From the NCBI RefSeq assembly GCF_932526225.1, contig NC_064044.1, positions 14,943,453 to 15,007,452 on the forward strand: DNA of 64,000 nt, in the 5' to 3' direction. This stretch comes from Nematostella vectensis. Taxonomy: Eukaryota > Cnidaria > Anthozoa > Actiniaria > Edwardsiidae. Every line of letters begins with the position of its first letter. The first letter of the stretch is position 1. The notes beneath the pieces are model-generated. The model saw nothing but the letters and a program-made list of their open reading frames with translations, searched no databases and was not told the origin of the DNA. Below, in pieces: positions 53,084 through 63,824 of this stretch. The translations under genes and the position numbers were made by a program.

Positions 53084-53262
53084 TATCTGCTCACCTTAGG
53101 AAATGTTTTCTTGATTAAATACAGCGCGAAGAATAGTATTATGATACGATGATGTTTTCTCCATAAATTTATCAAGCTCATATTTGTACCATTCTTTACA
53201 AACATGTCTGCCGTGTCTTGACTGTGAAAGAGTTCCAGTCAACAAAAATGGTTTAAAAATAA

Positions 53263-53364
53263 TGCCGAAACCCGGGATTTTTCAGAGTTCCTACAAACTC
53301 TCCGGATTGAACCAGGGACCTTCAGACCTTCAGTCTGACGCTATCCCAAATGCGCTATGTCGGC
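53263..53364 (-). tRNA. tRNA-Phe-like F93
   Basis: Acceptor GCCGACA; A box TAGCGCATTTGG; loop CTGAAGG. Degenerate. Confidence 0.4.
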
Positions 53365-53547
53365 ACGTTCATGTCCAGCCTTAGTCTGCTCGGGCTTAAA
53401 TATGATGAATTCTGAATGAAAAAACTAAAAAGTGCGCAAAATTGCAACCAAAGAAGGACTGCTCTTCCTCGCCATTGTTTTTGCGCAATAATCAAAACTT
53501 TTTCTAATTATAAAAGTAAGACCTTCTAGATTTAAAAAAATGCATTT

Positions 53548-53619
53548 TTCCCATACCGGGAGTCAAACCCGGGCAGTCTGGGTGAAAACCAGAAATCCTA
53601 ACCGCTAGACCATATGGGA
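53548..53619 (-). tRNA. tRNA-Glu (UUC) E94
   Basis: Duplicate of E87. Confidence 0.65.
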
Positions 53620-53796
53620 TATCTGCTCACCTTAGGAAATGTTTTCTTGATTAAATACAGCGCGAAGAATAGTATTGTGATACGATGATGTTTTCTCCAT
53701 AAATTAATCAAGCTCATATTTGTACCATTCTTTACAAACATGTCTGCCGTGTCTTGACTGTGAAAGAGCTCCAGTTAACAAAAATGGTTTAAAAAA

Positions 53797-53851
53797 TGCA
53801 GAAACCCGGGATTTTTCAGAGTTCCTACAAACTCTCCGAATTGAACCAGGA

Positions 53852-53892
<41 letters not shown>

Positions 53893-53898
53893 TTCGGC
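53797..53898 (-). tRNA. tRNA-Phe-like F94
   Basis: Duplicate of F87 with one variable-arm change (GGTTCC). Confidence 0.5.
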
Positions 53899-54103
53899 AC
53901 GTTCATGTCCAGACTTCGTCTGCTCTTGCTTAAATATGATGAATTTTGTATGAAAAAATAAAAATGCGCAAAATGTCAACCAAAGAAGGACTGCACTTCC
54001 TCGCAATTGTTTTTGCGCAATATTCAAAACTTTGCTTTTGCGCAATAGTCGAAACTTTATCTAATTAAATCGGTAAGAACTTCTAGATTAAAATAAAAGA
54101 GAT

Positions 54104-54175
54104 TTTCCGTACCGGGAGTCGAACTCTGGCAGTCTGGGTGAAAACCAGAAATCCTAACCGCTAGACCATATGGGA
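54104..54175 (-). tRNA. tRNA-Glu (UUC) E95
   Basis: Duplicate of E88. Confidence 0.5.
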
Positions 54176-54353
54176 TATCTGCTCAATTTAGGAAATCGTT
54201 TCTTGCTTATTAACAGCGCGAAGAATAGTATCATGATACGATGAGGTTTTCTCCATAAATTTATCAAGCTCATATTTGTGCCATACTTTAAAAACATGTC
54301 TGCCGTGTCTTGACTGTCAAAGAGCTCCAGTCAACAAAAATGGTTTAAAAATA

Positions 54354-54412
54354 TGCCGAAACCGGGGATTTTTCAGAGTTCCTACAAACTCTCCGGATTG
54401 AACCAGGGACCA

Positions 54413-54443
<31 letters not shown>

Positions 54444-54455
54444 CGCTATTTCGGC
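54354..54455 (-). tRNA. tRNA-Phe-like F95
   Basis: Duplicate of F88. Confidence 0.45.
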
Positions 54456-54633
54456 ACGTTCATGTTCAGACTTAGTCTGCTCGGGCTTAAATATGATGAA
54501 TTTTGTAAAAAAAAAAAGTGCGCAAAATGTCAAACAAAGAAGGACTGCTCTTCCTCGCCATTGTTTTTGCGCAATAATCAAAACTTTATCTAATTATAAA
54601 AGTAAGTACTTCTAGATTTAAAAAAATGCATTT

Positions 54634-54705
54634 TTCCCATACCGGGAGTCGAACCCGGGCAGTCTGGGTGAAAACCAGAAATCCTAACCGCTATACCATA
54701 TGGGA
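54634..54705 (-). tRNA. tRNA-Glu (UUC) E96
   Basis: Duplicate of E89. Confidence 0.8.
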
Positions 54706-54883
54706 TATCTGTTCACCTTGGGAAATGTTTTCTTGATTAAATACAGCGCGAAGAATAGTATTATGATACGATGATGTTTTCTCCATAAATTTATCAAGCT
54801 CATATTTGTGCCATTCTTTACAAACATGTCTGCCGTGTCTTGACTGTGAAAGAGCTCCAGTTAACAAAAATGGTTTAAAAAAA

Positions 54884-54929
54884 TGCCGAAACCCGGGATT
54901 TTTCAGAGTTCCTACAAACTCTCCAGATT

Positions 54930-54963
<34 letters not shown>

Positions 54964-54985
54964 ATCCCAACTGAGCTATTTCGAC
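54884..54985 (-). tRNA. tRNA-Phe-like F96
   Basis: Duplicate of F89. Confidence 0.5.
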
Positions 54986-55192
54986 ACGTTCATGTCCAGA
55001 CTTAGTCTGCTCGGGCTTGAATATGATGAATTTTGAATGAAAAAATTAAAAAGTGCCAAAATGGCAACCAAAGAAGGACTGCTCTTCCTCGCCATTGTTT
55101 TTGCGCAATAATCAAAACTTTGTTTTTGCGCAATAGTCGAGACTTTATCTAATTAAATCGGTAAGAACTTCTAGATTAAAAAAAAAGAGATT

Positions 55193-55264
55193 TTCCCATA
55201 CCGGGAGTCGAACCCGGGCCGTCTGGGTGAAAAACCGAAATCCTAACCGCTAGACCATATGGGA
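55193..55264 (-). tRNA. tRNA-Glu (UUC) E97
   Basis: Duplicate of E90. Confidence 0.6.
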
Positions 55265-55442
55265 TACCTGCTCACCTTAGGAAATGTTTTTTTGATTAAA
55301 TACAGCGCGAAGAATAGTATTATAATACGATGATGTTTTCTCCATAAATTTATCAAGCTCATATTTGTGCCATTCTTTACAAACATGTCTGCCGTGTCTT
55401 GACAGTGAAAGAGCTCCAGTTAACAAAAATGGTTTAAAAAAA

Positions 55443-55544
55443 TGCCGGAACCCGGGATTTTTCAGAGTTTCTACAAACTCTCCGGATTGAACCAGGAACC
55501 TTCAGATCTTTAGTCTGACGCTCTCCCAACTGAGCTATTTCGGC
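55443..55544 (-). tRNA. tRNA-Phe-like F97, anticodon AAA
   Basis: Duplicate of F90. Confidence 0.45.
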
Positions 55545-55727
55545 ACGTTTATGTCCAGACTTAGTCTGCTCGGGCTTAAATATGATGAATTTTGTATGAA
55601 AAAATAAAAAGTGCGCAAAATGGCTACCAAAGAAGGACTGCTCTTCCTCGCCATTGTTTTTGCTCAATAATCAAAACTTTATCTGATTATAAAAGTAAGA
55701 ACTTCTAGATTTAAAAAAATGTATTTG

Positions 55728-55799
55728 TTCCCATACCGGGAGTCGAACCCTGGCAGTCTGTGTGAAAACCAGAAATCCTAACCGCTAGATCATATGGGA
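55728..55799 (-). tRNA. tRNA-Glu (UUC) E98
   Basis: Duplicate of E91. Confidence 0.55.
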
Positions 55800-55977
55800 T
55801 ATCTGCTCACCTTAGGAAATGTTTTCTTGATTAAATACAGCGCGAAGAATAGTATTATGATACGATGATGTTTTCTCCATAAATTTATCAAGCTCATATT
55901 TGTGCCATTCTTTACAAACATGTCTGCCGTGTCTTGACTGTGAAAGAGCTCCAGTTAACAAAAATGGTTTAAAAAAA

Positions 55978-56023
55978 TGCCGAAACCCGAGATTTTTCAG
56001 AGTTCCTACAAACTCTCCAGATT

Positions 56024-56057
<34 letters not shown>

Positions 56058-56079
56058 ATCCCAACTGAGCTATTTCGAC
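55978..56079 (-). tRNA. tRNA-Phe-like F98
   Basis: Duplicate of F91 with one T-stem change (CTCGG). Confidence 0.48.
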
Positions 56080-56286
56080 ACGTTCATGTCCAGACTTAGT
56101 CTGCTCGGGCTTAAATATGATGAATTTTGAATGAAAAAATTAAAAAGTGCCAAAATGGCAACCAAAGAAGGACTGCTCTTCCTCGCCATTGTTTTTGCGC
56201 AATAATCAAAACTTTGTTTTTGCGCAATAGTCGAGACCTTATCTAATTAAATCGGTAAGAACTTCTAGATTAAAATAAAAGAGATT

Positions 56287-56358
56287 TTCCCATACCGGGA
56301 GTAGAACCCGGGCCGTCTGGGTGAAAACCAGAAATCCTAACCGCTAGACCATATGGGA
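56287..56358 (-). tRNA. tRNA-Glu (UUC) E99
   Basis: Duplicate of E92. Confidence 0.6.
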
Positions 56359-56536
56359 TACCTGCTCACCTTAGGAAATGTTTTCTTGATTAAATACATT
56401 GCGAAGAATAGTATTATGATACGATGATGTTTTCTCCATAAATTTATCAAGCTCATATTTGTGCCATTCTTTACAAACATGTCTGCCGTGTCTTGACAGT
56501 GAAAGAGCTCCAGTTAACAAAAATGGTTTAAAAAAA

Positions 56537-56582
56537 TGCCGGAACCCGGGATTTTTCAGAGTTGCTACAAACTCTCCGGATT

Positions 56583-56632
<50 letters not shown>

Positions 56633-56638
56633 TTCGGC
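56537..56638 (-). tRNA. tRNA-Phe-like F99
   Basis: Duplicate of F92. Confidence 0.5.
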
Positions 56639-56821
56639 ACGTTTATGTCCAAACTTAGTCTGCTCGGGCTTAAATATGATGATTATTGTATGAAAAAATA
56701 AAAAGTGCGCAAAATGGCTACCAAAGAAGGACTGCTCTTCCTCGCCGTTGTTTTCGCGCAATAATCAAAACTTTATCTAATTATAAAAGCAAGAACTTCT
56801 AGATTTAAAAAAATGCATTTT

Positions 56822-56893
56822 TTCCCATACCGGGAGTCGAACCCTGGCAGTCTGGTTGAAAACCAGAAATCCTAACCGCTAGACCATATGGGA
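56822..56893 (-). tRNA. tRNA-Glu (UUC) E100
   Basis: Duplicate of E93. Confidence 0.68.
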
Positions 56894-57072
56894 TATCTGC
56901 TCACCTTAGGAAATGTTTTCTTGATTAAATACAGCGCGAAGAATAGTATTATGATACGATGATGTTTTCTCCATAAATTTATCAAGCTCATATTTGTACC
57001 ATTCTTTACAAACATGTCTGCCGTGTCTTGACTGTGAAAGAGTTCCAGTCAACAAAAATGGTTTAAAAATAA

Positions 57073-57174
57073 TGCCGAAACCCGGGATTTTTCAGAGTTC
57101 CTACAAACTCTCCGGATTGAACCAGGGACCTTCAGACCTTCAGTCTGACGCTATCCCAAATGCGCTATGTCGGC
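57073..57174 (-). tRNA. tRNA-Phe-like F100
   Basis: Duplicate of F93. Confidence 0.4.
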
Positions 57175-57357
57175 ACGTTCATGTCCAGCCTTAGTCTGCT
57201 CGGGCTTAAATATGATGAATTCTGAATGAAAAAACTAAAAAGTGCGCAAAATTGCAACCAAAGAAGGACTGCTCTTCCTCGCCATTGTTTTTGCGCAAAA
57301 ATCAAAACTTTTTCTAATTATGAAAATCAGACCTTCTAGATTTAAAAAAATGCATTT

Positions 57358-57429
57358 TTCCCATACCGGGAGTCGAACCCGTGCAGTCTGGGTGAAAACC
57401 AGAAATCCTAACCGCTAGTCCATATGGGA
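57358..57429 (-). tRNA. tRNA-Glu (UUC) E101
   Basis: B box intact; T stem one mismatch; A box GGACTAGCGG. Confidence 0.65.
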
Positions 57430-57607
57430 TATCTGCTCACCTTAGGAAATGTTTTCTTGATTAAATACAGCGCGAAGAATGGTATTATGATACGATGATG
57501 TTTTCTCCATAAATTTATCAAGCTCATATTTGTGCCATTCTTTACAAACATGTCTGCCGTGTCTTGACTGTGAAAGAGCTCCAGTTAACAAAAATGGTTT
57601 AAAAAAA

Positions 57608-57653
57608 TGCCGAAACCCGGGATTTTTCAGAGTTCCTACAAACTCTCCAGATT

Positions 57654-57687
<34 letters not shown>

Positions 57688-57709
57688 ATCCAAACTGAGC
57701 TATTTCGAC
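57608..57709 (-). tRNA. tRNA-Phe-like F101
   Basis: As F89; D loop AGTTTGG. Confidence 0.48.
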
Positions 57710-57916
57710 ACGTTCATGTCCAGACTTAGTCTGCTCGGGCTTAAATATGATGAATTTTGAATGAAAAAATTAAAAAGTGCCAAAATGGCAACCAAAGAAG
57801 GACTGCTCTTCCTCGCCATTGTTTTTGCGCAATAATCAAAACTTTGTTTTTGCGCAATAGTCGAGACTTTATCTAATTAAATCGGTAAGAACTTCTAGAT
57901 TAAAAAAAAAGAGATT

Positions 57917-57988
57917 TTCCCATACCGGGAGTCGAACCCGGGCAGTCTGGGTGAAAACCAGAAATCCTAACCGCTAGACCATATGGGA
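57917..57988 (-). tRNA. tRNA-Glu (UUC) E102, canonical
   Basis: All stems pair; consensus B box. Confidence 0.88.
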
Positions 57989-58166
57989 TACCTGCTCACC
58001 TTAGGAAATGTTTTCTTGATTAAATACAGCGCGAAGAATAGTATTATGATACGATGATGTTTTCTCCATAAATTTATCAAGCTCATATTTGTGCCATTCT
58101 TTACAAACATGTCTGCCGTGTCTTGACTGTGAAAGAGCTCCAGTTAACAAAAATGGTTTAAAAAAA

Positions 58167-58212
58167 TGCCGAAACCCGGGATTTTTCAGAGTTCCTACAA
58201 ACTCTCCGGATT

Positions 58213-58262
<50 letters not shown>

Positions 58263-58268
58263 TTCGGC
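58167..58268 (-). tRNA. tRNA-Phe-like F102
   Basis: All key elements intact, as F34; 7-T run adjacent. Confidence 0.63.
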
Positions 58269-58450
58269 ACGTTCATGTCCAGACTTAGTCTGCCCAAGCT
58301 TAAATATGATGAATTTTGTATGAAAAAATAAAAAGTGCGCAAAATGTCAAACAAAGAAGGACTGCTCTTCTTCGCCATTGTTTTTGCGCAATAATCAAAA
58401 CTTTTTCTAATTATAAAAGTAAGACCTTCTAGATTTAAAAAAATGCATTT

Positions 58451-58522
58451 TTCCCATACCGGGAGTGGAACCCGGGCCGTCTGGGTGAAAACCAGAGATC
58501 CTAACCGCTAGACCATATGGGA
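58451..58522 (-). tRNA. tRNA-Glu (UUC) E103
   Basis: Stems pair; B box GGTTCCACTCC. Confidence 0.65.
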
Positions 58523-58701
58523 TACCTGCTCACCTTAGGAAATGTTTTCTTGCTTATTAACAGCGCGAAAGAATAGTATCATGATACGATGATGTTTTCT
58601 CCATAAATTTATTAAGCTCATATATGTGCCATACTTTACAAACATGTCTGCCGTGTCTTGACTGTGAAAGAGCTCCAGTTAACAAAAATGGTTTAAAAAA
58701 A

Positions 58702-58747
58702 TGCCGAAACCCGGGATTTTTCAGAGTTCCTACAAACTCTCCGGATT

Positions 58748-58797
<50 letters not shown>

Positions 58798-58803
58798 TTT
58801 GGC
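58702..58803 (-). tRNA. tRNA-Phe-like F103
   Basis: Acceptor GCCAAAA one mismatch; B box intact. Confidence 0.55.
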
Positions 58804-58983
58804 ACGTTCATGTCCACACTTAGTCTGCTCGGGCTTAAATATTATGAATTTTGAATGAAAAAATAAAAAGTGCCAAAATGGCAACCAAAGAAAGACTGCT
58901 CTTCCTCGCCATTGTTTTTTGCGCAATATTCAAAACTTTGTTTTTGCGCAATAGTGGAAACTTTATCTAATTAAATCGGTAAG

Positions 58984-59014
58984 TCTGACGCTCTCCCAAC
59001 TGAGCTATTTCGTC
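58984..59014 (-). pseudogene. Truncated tRNA-Phe 5' fragment in chimeric unit
   Basis: Same GGTAAG junction as at 49,525, with one further change in the acceptor (GACGAAA). It makes the 58,804-59,221 interval longer than a normal spacer. Confidence 0.8.
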
Positions 59015-59221
59015 ACGTTCATGTCCAGACTTAGTCTGCTCGGGCTTAAATATGATGAATTTTGAATGAAAAAATAAAAAGTGCCAAAATGGCAACCAAA
59101 GAAAGACTGCTCTTCCTCGCCATTGTTTTCTGCGCAATATTCAAAACTTTGTTTTTGCGCAATAGTCTAAACTTTATCTAATTAAATCGGTAAGAACTTC
59201 TAGATTAAAATAAAAGAGATT

Positions 59222-59293
59222 TTCCCGTACCGGGAGTCGAACCCTGGCAGTCTGGGTGAAAACCAGAAATCCTAACCGCTAGACCATATGGGA
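59222..59293 (-). tRNA. tRNA-Glu (UUC) E104
   Basis: Acceptor TACGGGA one mismatch; T stem as E50; A box normal. Confidence 0.65.
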
Positions 59294-59470
59294 TATCTGC
59301 TCAACTTAGGAAATGTTTTCTTGCTTATTAACAGCGCGAAGAATAGTATCATGATACGGAGATGTTTTCTCCATAAATTTATTTATCTCATATTTGTGCC
59401 ATTCTTTACAAACATGTCTGCCGTGTCTTGACTGTGAAAATCTACAGTCAACAAAAATGGTTTAAAAAAA

Positions 59471-59572
59471 TGCCGAAACCCGGGATTTTTCAGAGTTCCT
59501 ACAAACTTTCCTGATTGCACCAAGGACCTTCAGATCTTCAGTCTGACGCGCTCCCAACTGAGCTATTTCGGC
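59471..59572 (-). tRNA. tRNA-Phe-like F104
   Basis: B box GGTGCAATCA; insert stem altered (AAAGTT). Confidence 0.4.
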
Positions 59573-59778
59573 ACGTTCATATCTAGCCTAAGTTTTCTTT
59601 GGCTTAAATATGATGAATTTTGAATGAAAAAATAAAAAGTGCCAAATTGGCAACCAAAGAAGGACTGCTCTTCCTCGCCATTGTTTTTGCGCAATAATCA
59701 AATCTTTGTTTTTGCGCAATAGTGGAAACTTTTTCTAATTAAATAGGTAAGAACTTCTAGATTAAAATAAAAGAGATT

Positions 59779-59850
59779 TTCCCGTAGCGGGAGTCGAACC
59801 CTGGCAGTCTGGGTGAAAACCAGAAATACTAAACGCTGAACAATATGGGA
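59779..59850 (-). tRNA. tRNA-Glu (UUC) E105
   Basis: A box TGTTCAGCGTTT and acceptor both degraded. The most damaged Glu copy; likely a pseudogene. Confidence 0.4.
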
Positions 59851-60027
59851 TATCTGCTCAACTTAGGAAATGTCTTCTTGCTTATTAACAGCGCGAAGAA
59901 TAGTATCATGATACGATGATGTTTTCTCCATAAATTTATTAAGCTCATATTTTTGCAATTCTTTACAAACATGTCTGCCGTGTCTTGACTGTGAAAGAGC
60001 TCCACTTAACAAAAATGGTTTGAAAAA

Positions 60028-60129
60028 TGCCGAAACCCGGGATTTTTCAGAGTTCCTACAAATTCTCCGGATTGAACCAGGGACCTTCAGATCTTCAGTC
60101 TAACGCTCTCCCAACTGAGCTATTTCGGC
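60028..60129 (-). tRNA. tRNA-Phe-like F105
   Basis: Acceptor and B box intact; insert stem one base changed. Confidence 0.55.
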
Positions 60130-60312
60130 ACGTTCATGTCCAGACTTCGTCTGCTCGGGCTTAAATATGATGAATTTTGTATGAAAAAATAAAAAGTGCG
60201 CAAAATGTCAAACAAAGAAGGACTGCTTTTCTTCGACATTGTTTTTGCGCAATAATCAAAACTTTATCTAATTATAGAAGTAAGACCTTCTAGATTTAAA
60301 AAAATGTATTTT

Positions 60313-60384
60313 TTCCCATACCGGGAGTCAAACCCGGGCAGTCTGGGTGAAAATCAGAAATCCTAACCGCTAGACCATATGGGA
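60313..60384 (-). tRNA. tRNA-Glu (UUC) E106
   Basis: B box GGTTTGACTCC; anticodon stem strand TCTGA. Confidence 0.55.
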
Positions 60385-60561
60385 TATCTGCTCACCTTAG
60401 GAAATGTTTTCTTGATTAAATACAGCGCGAAGAATAGTATTATGATACGATGATGTTTTCTCCATAAATTAATCAAGCTCATATTTGTACCATTCTTTAC
60501 AAACATGTCTGCCGTGTCTTGACTGTGAAAGAGCTCCAGTTAACAAAAATGGTTTAAAAAA

Positions 60562-60607
60562 TGCAGAAACCCGGGATTTTTCAGAGTTCCTACAAACTCT
60601 CCGAATT

Positions 60608-60657
<50 letters not shown>

Positions 60658-60663
60658 TTCGGC
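60562..60663 (-). tRNA. tRNA-Phe-like F106
   Basis: As F87. Confidence 0.5.
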
Positions 60664-60868
60664 ACGTTCATGTCCAGACTTCGTCTGCTCGGGCTTAAAT
60701 ATGATGAATTTTGTATGAAAAAATAAAAATGCGCAAAATGTCAACCAAAGAAGGACTGCACTTCCTCGCAATTGTTTTTGCGCAATATTCAAAACTTTGC
60801 TTTTGCGCAATAGTCGAAACTTTATCTAATTAAATCGGTAAGAACTTCTAGATTAAAATAAAAGAGAT

Positions 60869-60940
60869 TTTCCGTACCGGGAGTCGAACTCTGGCAGTCT
60901 GGGTGAAAACCAGAAATCCTAACCGCTAGACCATATTGGA
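60869..60940 (-). tRNA. tRNA-Glu (UUC) E107
   Basis: As E88, with acceptor 5' strand TCCAATA. Confidence 0.45.
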
Positions 60941-61118
60941 TATCTGCTCAATTTAGGAAATCGTTTCTTGCTTATTAACAGCGCGAAGAATAGTATCATG
61001 ATACGATGAGGTTTTCTCCATAAATTTATCAAGCTCATATTTGTGCCATACTTTAAAAACATGTCTGCCGTGTCTTGACTGTCAAAGAGCTCCAGTCAAC
61101 AAAAATGGTTTAAAAATA

Positions 61119-61177
61119 TGCCGAAACCGGGGATTTTTCAGAGTTCCTACAAACTCTCCGGATTGAACCAGGGACCA

Positions 61178-61208
<31 letters not shown>

Positions 61209-61220
61209 CGCTATTTCGGC
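61119..61220 (-). tRNA. tRNA-Phe-like F107
   Basis: As F88. Confidence 0.45.
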
Positions 61221-61402
61221 ACGTTCATGTCCAGACTTCGTCTGCTCGGGCTTAAATATGATGAATTTTGTATGAAAAACTAAAAAGTGCGCAAAATGTC
61301 AAACAAAGAAGGACTGCTCTTCTTCGCCATTGTTTTTGCGCAATAATCAAAACTTTTTCTAATTATAAAAGTAAGACCTTCTAGATTTAAAAAAATGCAT
61401 TT

Positions 61403-61474
61403 TTCCCATACCGGGAGTCGAACCCGGGCCGTCTGGGTGAAAACAAGAGATCCTAACCGCTAGACCATATGGGA
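61403..61474 (-). tRNA. tRNA-Glu (UUC) E108
   Basis: Acceptor, T arm and B box canonical; anticodon stem one mismatch (TCTTG). Confidence 0.75.
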
Positions 61475-61652
61475 TATCTGCTCACCTTAGGAAATGTTTT
61501 CTTGCTTATTAACAGCGCGAAAGAATAGTATCATGATACGATGATGTTTTCTCCATAAATTTATCAAGCTCATATTTGTACCATTCTTTACAAACATGTC
61601 TGCCGTGTCTTGACTGTGAAAGAGCTCCAGTTAACAAAAATGGTTTAAAAAA

Positions 61653-61698
61653 TGCCGAAACCCGGGATTTTTCAGAGTTCCTACAAACTCTTCGGATT

Positions 61699-61748
<50 letters not shown>

Positions 61749-61754
61749 TCCGGC
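61653..61754 (-). tRNA. tRNA-Phe-like F108
   Basis: As F48; insert start CGAAGAG. Confidence 0.58.
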
Positions 61755-61938
61755 ACGTTCATATCCAGACTTAGTCTGCTCGGGCTTAAATATGATGAAT
61801 TTTGAATAAAAAAATAAAAAGTGCGCAAAATGGCAACCAAAGAAGGACTGCTCTTCTTCGCCATTGTTTTTGCGCAATAATCAAAACTTTATCTAATTAT
61901 AAAAGTAAGACCTTCTAGATTTAAAAAAATGTATTTTT

Positions 61939-62010
61939 TTTTCATACCGGGAGTCGAACCCGGGCCGTCTGGGTGAAAACCAGAAATCCTAACCGCTAGA
62001 CCATATGGGA
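61939..62010 (-). tRNA. tRNA-Glu (UUC) E109
   Basis: T arm and B box canonical; acceptor TATGAAA two mismatches. Confidence 0.65.
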
Positions 62011-62188
62011 TATCTGCTCACCTTAGGAAATGTTTTCTTGATTAAATACAGCGCGAAGAATAGTATTATGATACGATGATGTTTTCTCCATAAATTTATC
62101 AAGCTCATATTTGTACCATTCTTTACAAACATGTCTGCCGTGTCTTGACTGTGAAAGAGCTACAGTCAACAAAAATGGTTAAAAGAAA

Positions 62189-62234
62189 TGCCAAAACCCG
62201 GGAATGTTCAGAGTTCCTACAAACTCTCCGGATT

Positions 62235-62284
<50 letters not shown>

Positions 62285-62290
62285 TCCGGC
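62189..62290 (-). tRNA. tRNA-Phe-like F109
   Basis: Acceptor GCCGGAA/TTTTGGC one mismatch; B box intact. Confidence 0.5.
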
Positions 62291-62474
62291 ACGTTCATGT
62301 CCAGACTTCGTCTGCTCGGGCTTAAATATGATGAATTTTGTATGAAAAAATAAAAAGTGCGCAAAATGTCAAATAAAGAAGGACTGCTCTTCTTCGCCAT
62401 TGTTTTTGCGCAATAATCAAAACTTTATCTAATTATAAAAGTAAGAACTTCTAGATTTAAAAAAAATGCATTTT

Positions 62475-62546
62475 TTCCCATACCGGGAGTAGAACCATGG
62501 CAGTCTGGGTGAAAACCAGACATCCTAACCGCTAGACCATATGGGA
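62475..62546 (-). tRNA. tRNA-Glu (UUC) E110
   Basis: B box GGTTCTACTCC; T strand CATGG. Confidence 0.5.
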
Positions 62547-62724
62547 TATCTGCTCACCTTAGGAAATGTTTTCTTGATTAAATACAGCGCGAAGAATAGT
62601 ATTATGATACGATGATGTTTTCTCCATAAATTTATCAAGCTCATATTTGTACCATTCTTTACAAACATGTCTGCCGTGTCTTGACTGTGAAAGAGCTACA
62701 GTCAACAAAAATGGTTTAAAGAAA

Positions 62725-62779
62725 TGCCAAAACCCGGGAATGTTCAGAGTTCCTACAAACTCTCCAGATTGAACCAGGA

Positions 62780-62820
<41 letters not shown>

Positions 62821-62826
62821 TTTGGC
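62725..62826 (-). tRNA. tRNA-Phe-like F110
   Basis: Acceptor GCCAAAA/TTTTGGC pairs fully (both strands changed); B box GGTTCAATCT. Confidence 0.55.
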
Positions 62827-63008
62827 ACGTTCATGTCCAGACTTCGTCTGCTCGGGCTTAAATATGATGAATTTTGTATGAAAAAATAAAAAGTGCGCAA
62901 AATGTCAAATAAAGAAGGACTGCTCTTCTTCGCCATTGTTTTTGCGCAATAATCAAAACTTTATCTAATTATAAAAGTAAGACCTTCTAGATTTAAAAAA
63001 ATGCATTT

Positions 63009-63080
63009 TTCCCATACCGGGAGTAGAACCCGTGACGTCTGGGTAAAAACCAGAAATCCTAACCGCTAGACCATATGGGA
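63009..63080 (-). tRNA. tRNA-Glu-derived E111, anticodon UUU (Lys)
   Basis: Loop TTTTTAC; B box GGTTCTACTCC; acceptor pairs. Confidence 0.5.
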
Positions 63081-63257
63081 TACCTGCTCACCTTAGGAAA
63101 TGTTTTCTTGATTAAATACAGCGCGAAGAATAGTATTATGATACGATGATGTTTTTTCCATAAATTTATGAAGCTCATATTTGTGCCATTCTTTACAAAC
63201 ATGTCTGCCGCGTCTTGACTGTGAAAGAGCTCCAGTCAACAAAAATGGTTTAAAAAA

Positions 63258-63315
63258 TCCCAAAACCCGGGATTTTTCAGAGTTCCTACAAACTCTCCGG
63301 ATTGAACCAGGGACA

Positions 63316-63353
<38 letters not shown>

Positions 63354-63359
63354 TTCGGC
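63258..63359 (-). tRNA. tRNA-Phe-like F111
   Basis: Acceptor TTTTGGG two mismatches; B box intact. Confidence 0.48.
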
Positions 63360-63539
63360 ACGTTCATGTCCACACTTAGTCGGCTCGGGCTTAAATATGA
63401 TGAATTTTGAATGAAAAAATAAAAAGTGAAAAAATGGCATTCAAAGAAAGCCTGCTCTTCCTCGCCATTGTTTTATGCGCAATATTCAAAACTTTGTTTT
63501 TGCGCAACAGTGGAAACTTTATCTAATTAAATCGGTAAG

Positions 63540-63570
63540 TCTGACGCTCTCCCAACTGAGCTATTTCGGC
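63540..63570 (-). pseudogene. Truncated tRNA-Phe 5' fragment in chimeric unit
   Basis: Third occurrence of the GGTAAG junction. The flanking unit resembles that at 49.3-49.6 kb (shared AGTGAAAAAATGGCA spacer), so the two descend from one event. Confidence 0.8.
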
Positions 63571-63752
63571 AAGTTCATGTCCAGACTTCGTCTGCTCGGG
63601 CTTAAATATGATGAATTTTGTATGAAAAACTAAAAAGTGCGCAAAATGTCAAACAAAGAAGGACTGCTCTTCTTCGCCATTGTTTTTGCGCAATAATCAA
63701 AACTTTTTCTAATTATAAAAGTAAGACCTTCTAGATTTAAAAAAATGCATTT

Positions 63753-63824
63753 TTCCAATACCGGGAGTCGAACCCGGGCCGTCTGGGTGAAAACCAGAGA
63801 TCCTAACCGCTAGACCATATGGGA
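63753..63824 (-). tRNA. tRNA-Glu (UUC) E112
   Basis: T arm and B box canonical; acceptor TATTGGA one mismatch. Last complete gene in the window. Confidence 0.78.

Larger units (their letters stand above)
49659..57298. repeat. 3,810-bp tandem duplication (seven monomers)
   Basis: 49,659-53,468 and 53,469-57,278 match almost perfectly, and the match runs on to 57,298. By eye I saw only two differences (50,041 versus 53,851, and 52,180 versus 55,990). E87-E93 and E94-E100 are the paired copies. Confidence 0.9.

Noticed and set aside
1207-63440. Dozens of short ORFs (60-137 codons) on both strands repeating with each monomer
   Set aside because: They run through the tRNA genes and spacers. The recurrent peptide QLGERQTEDLKVPGSI is the known spurious translation of a tRNA-Phe-type sequence. 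Frames shift or end with single-base changes between copies, and none has support as a protein.
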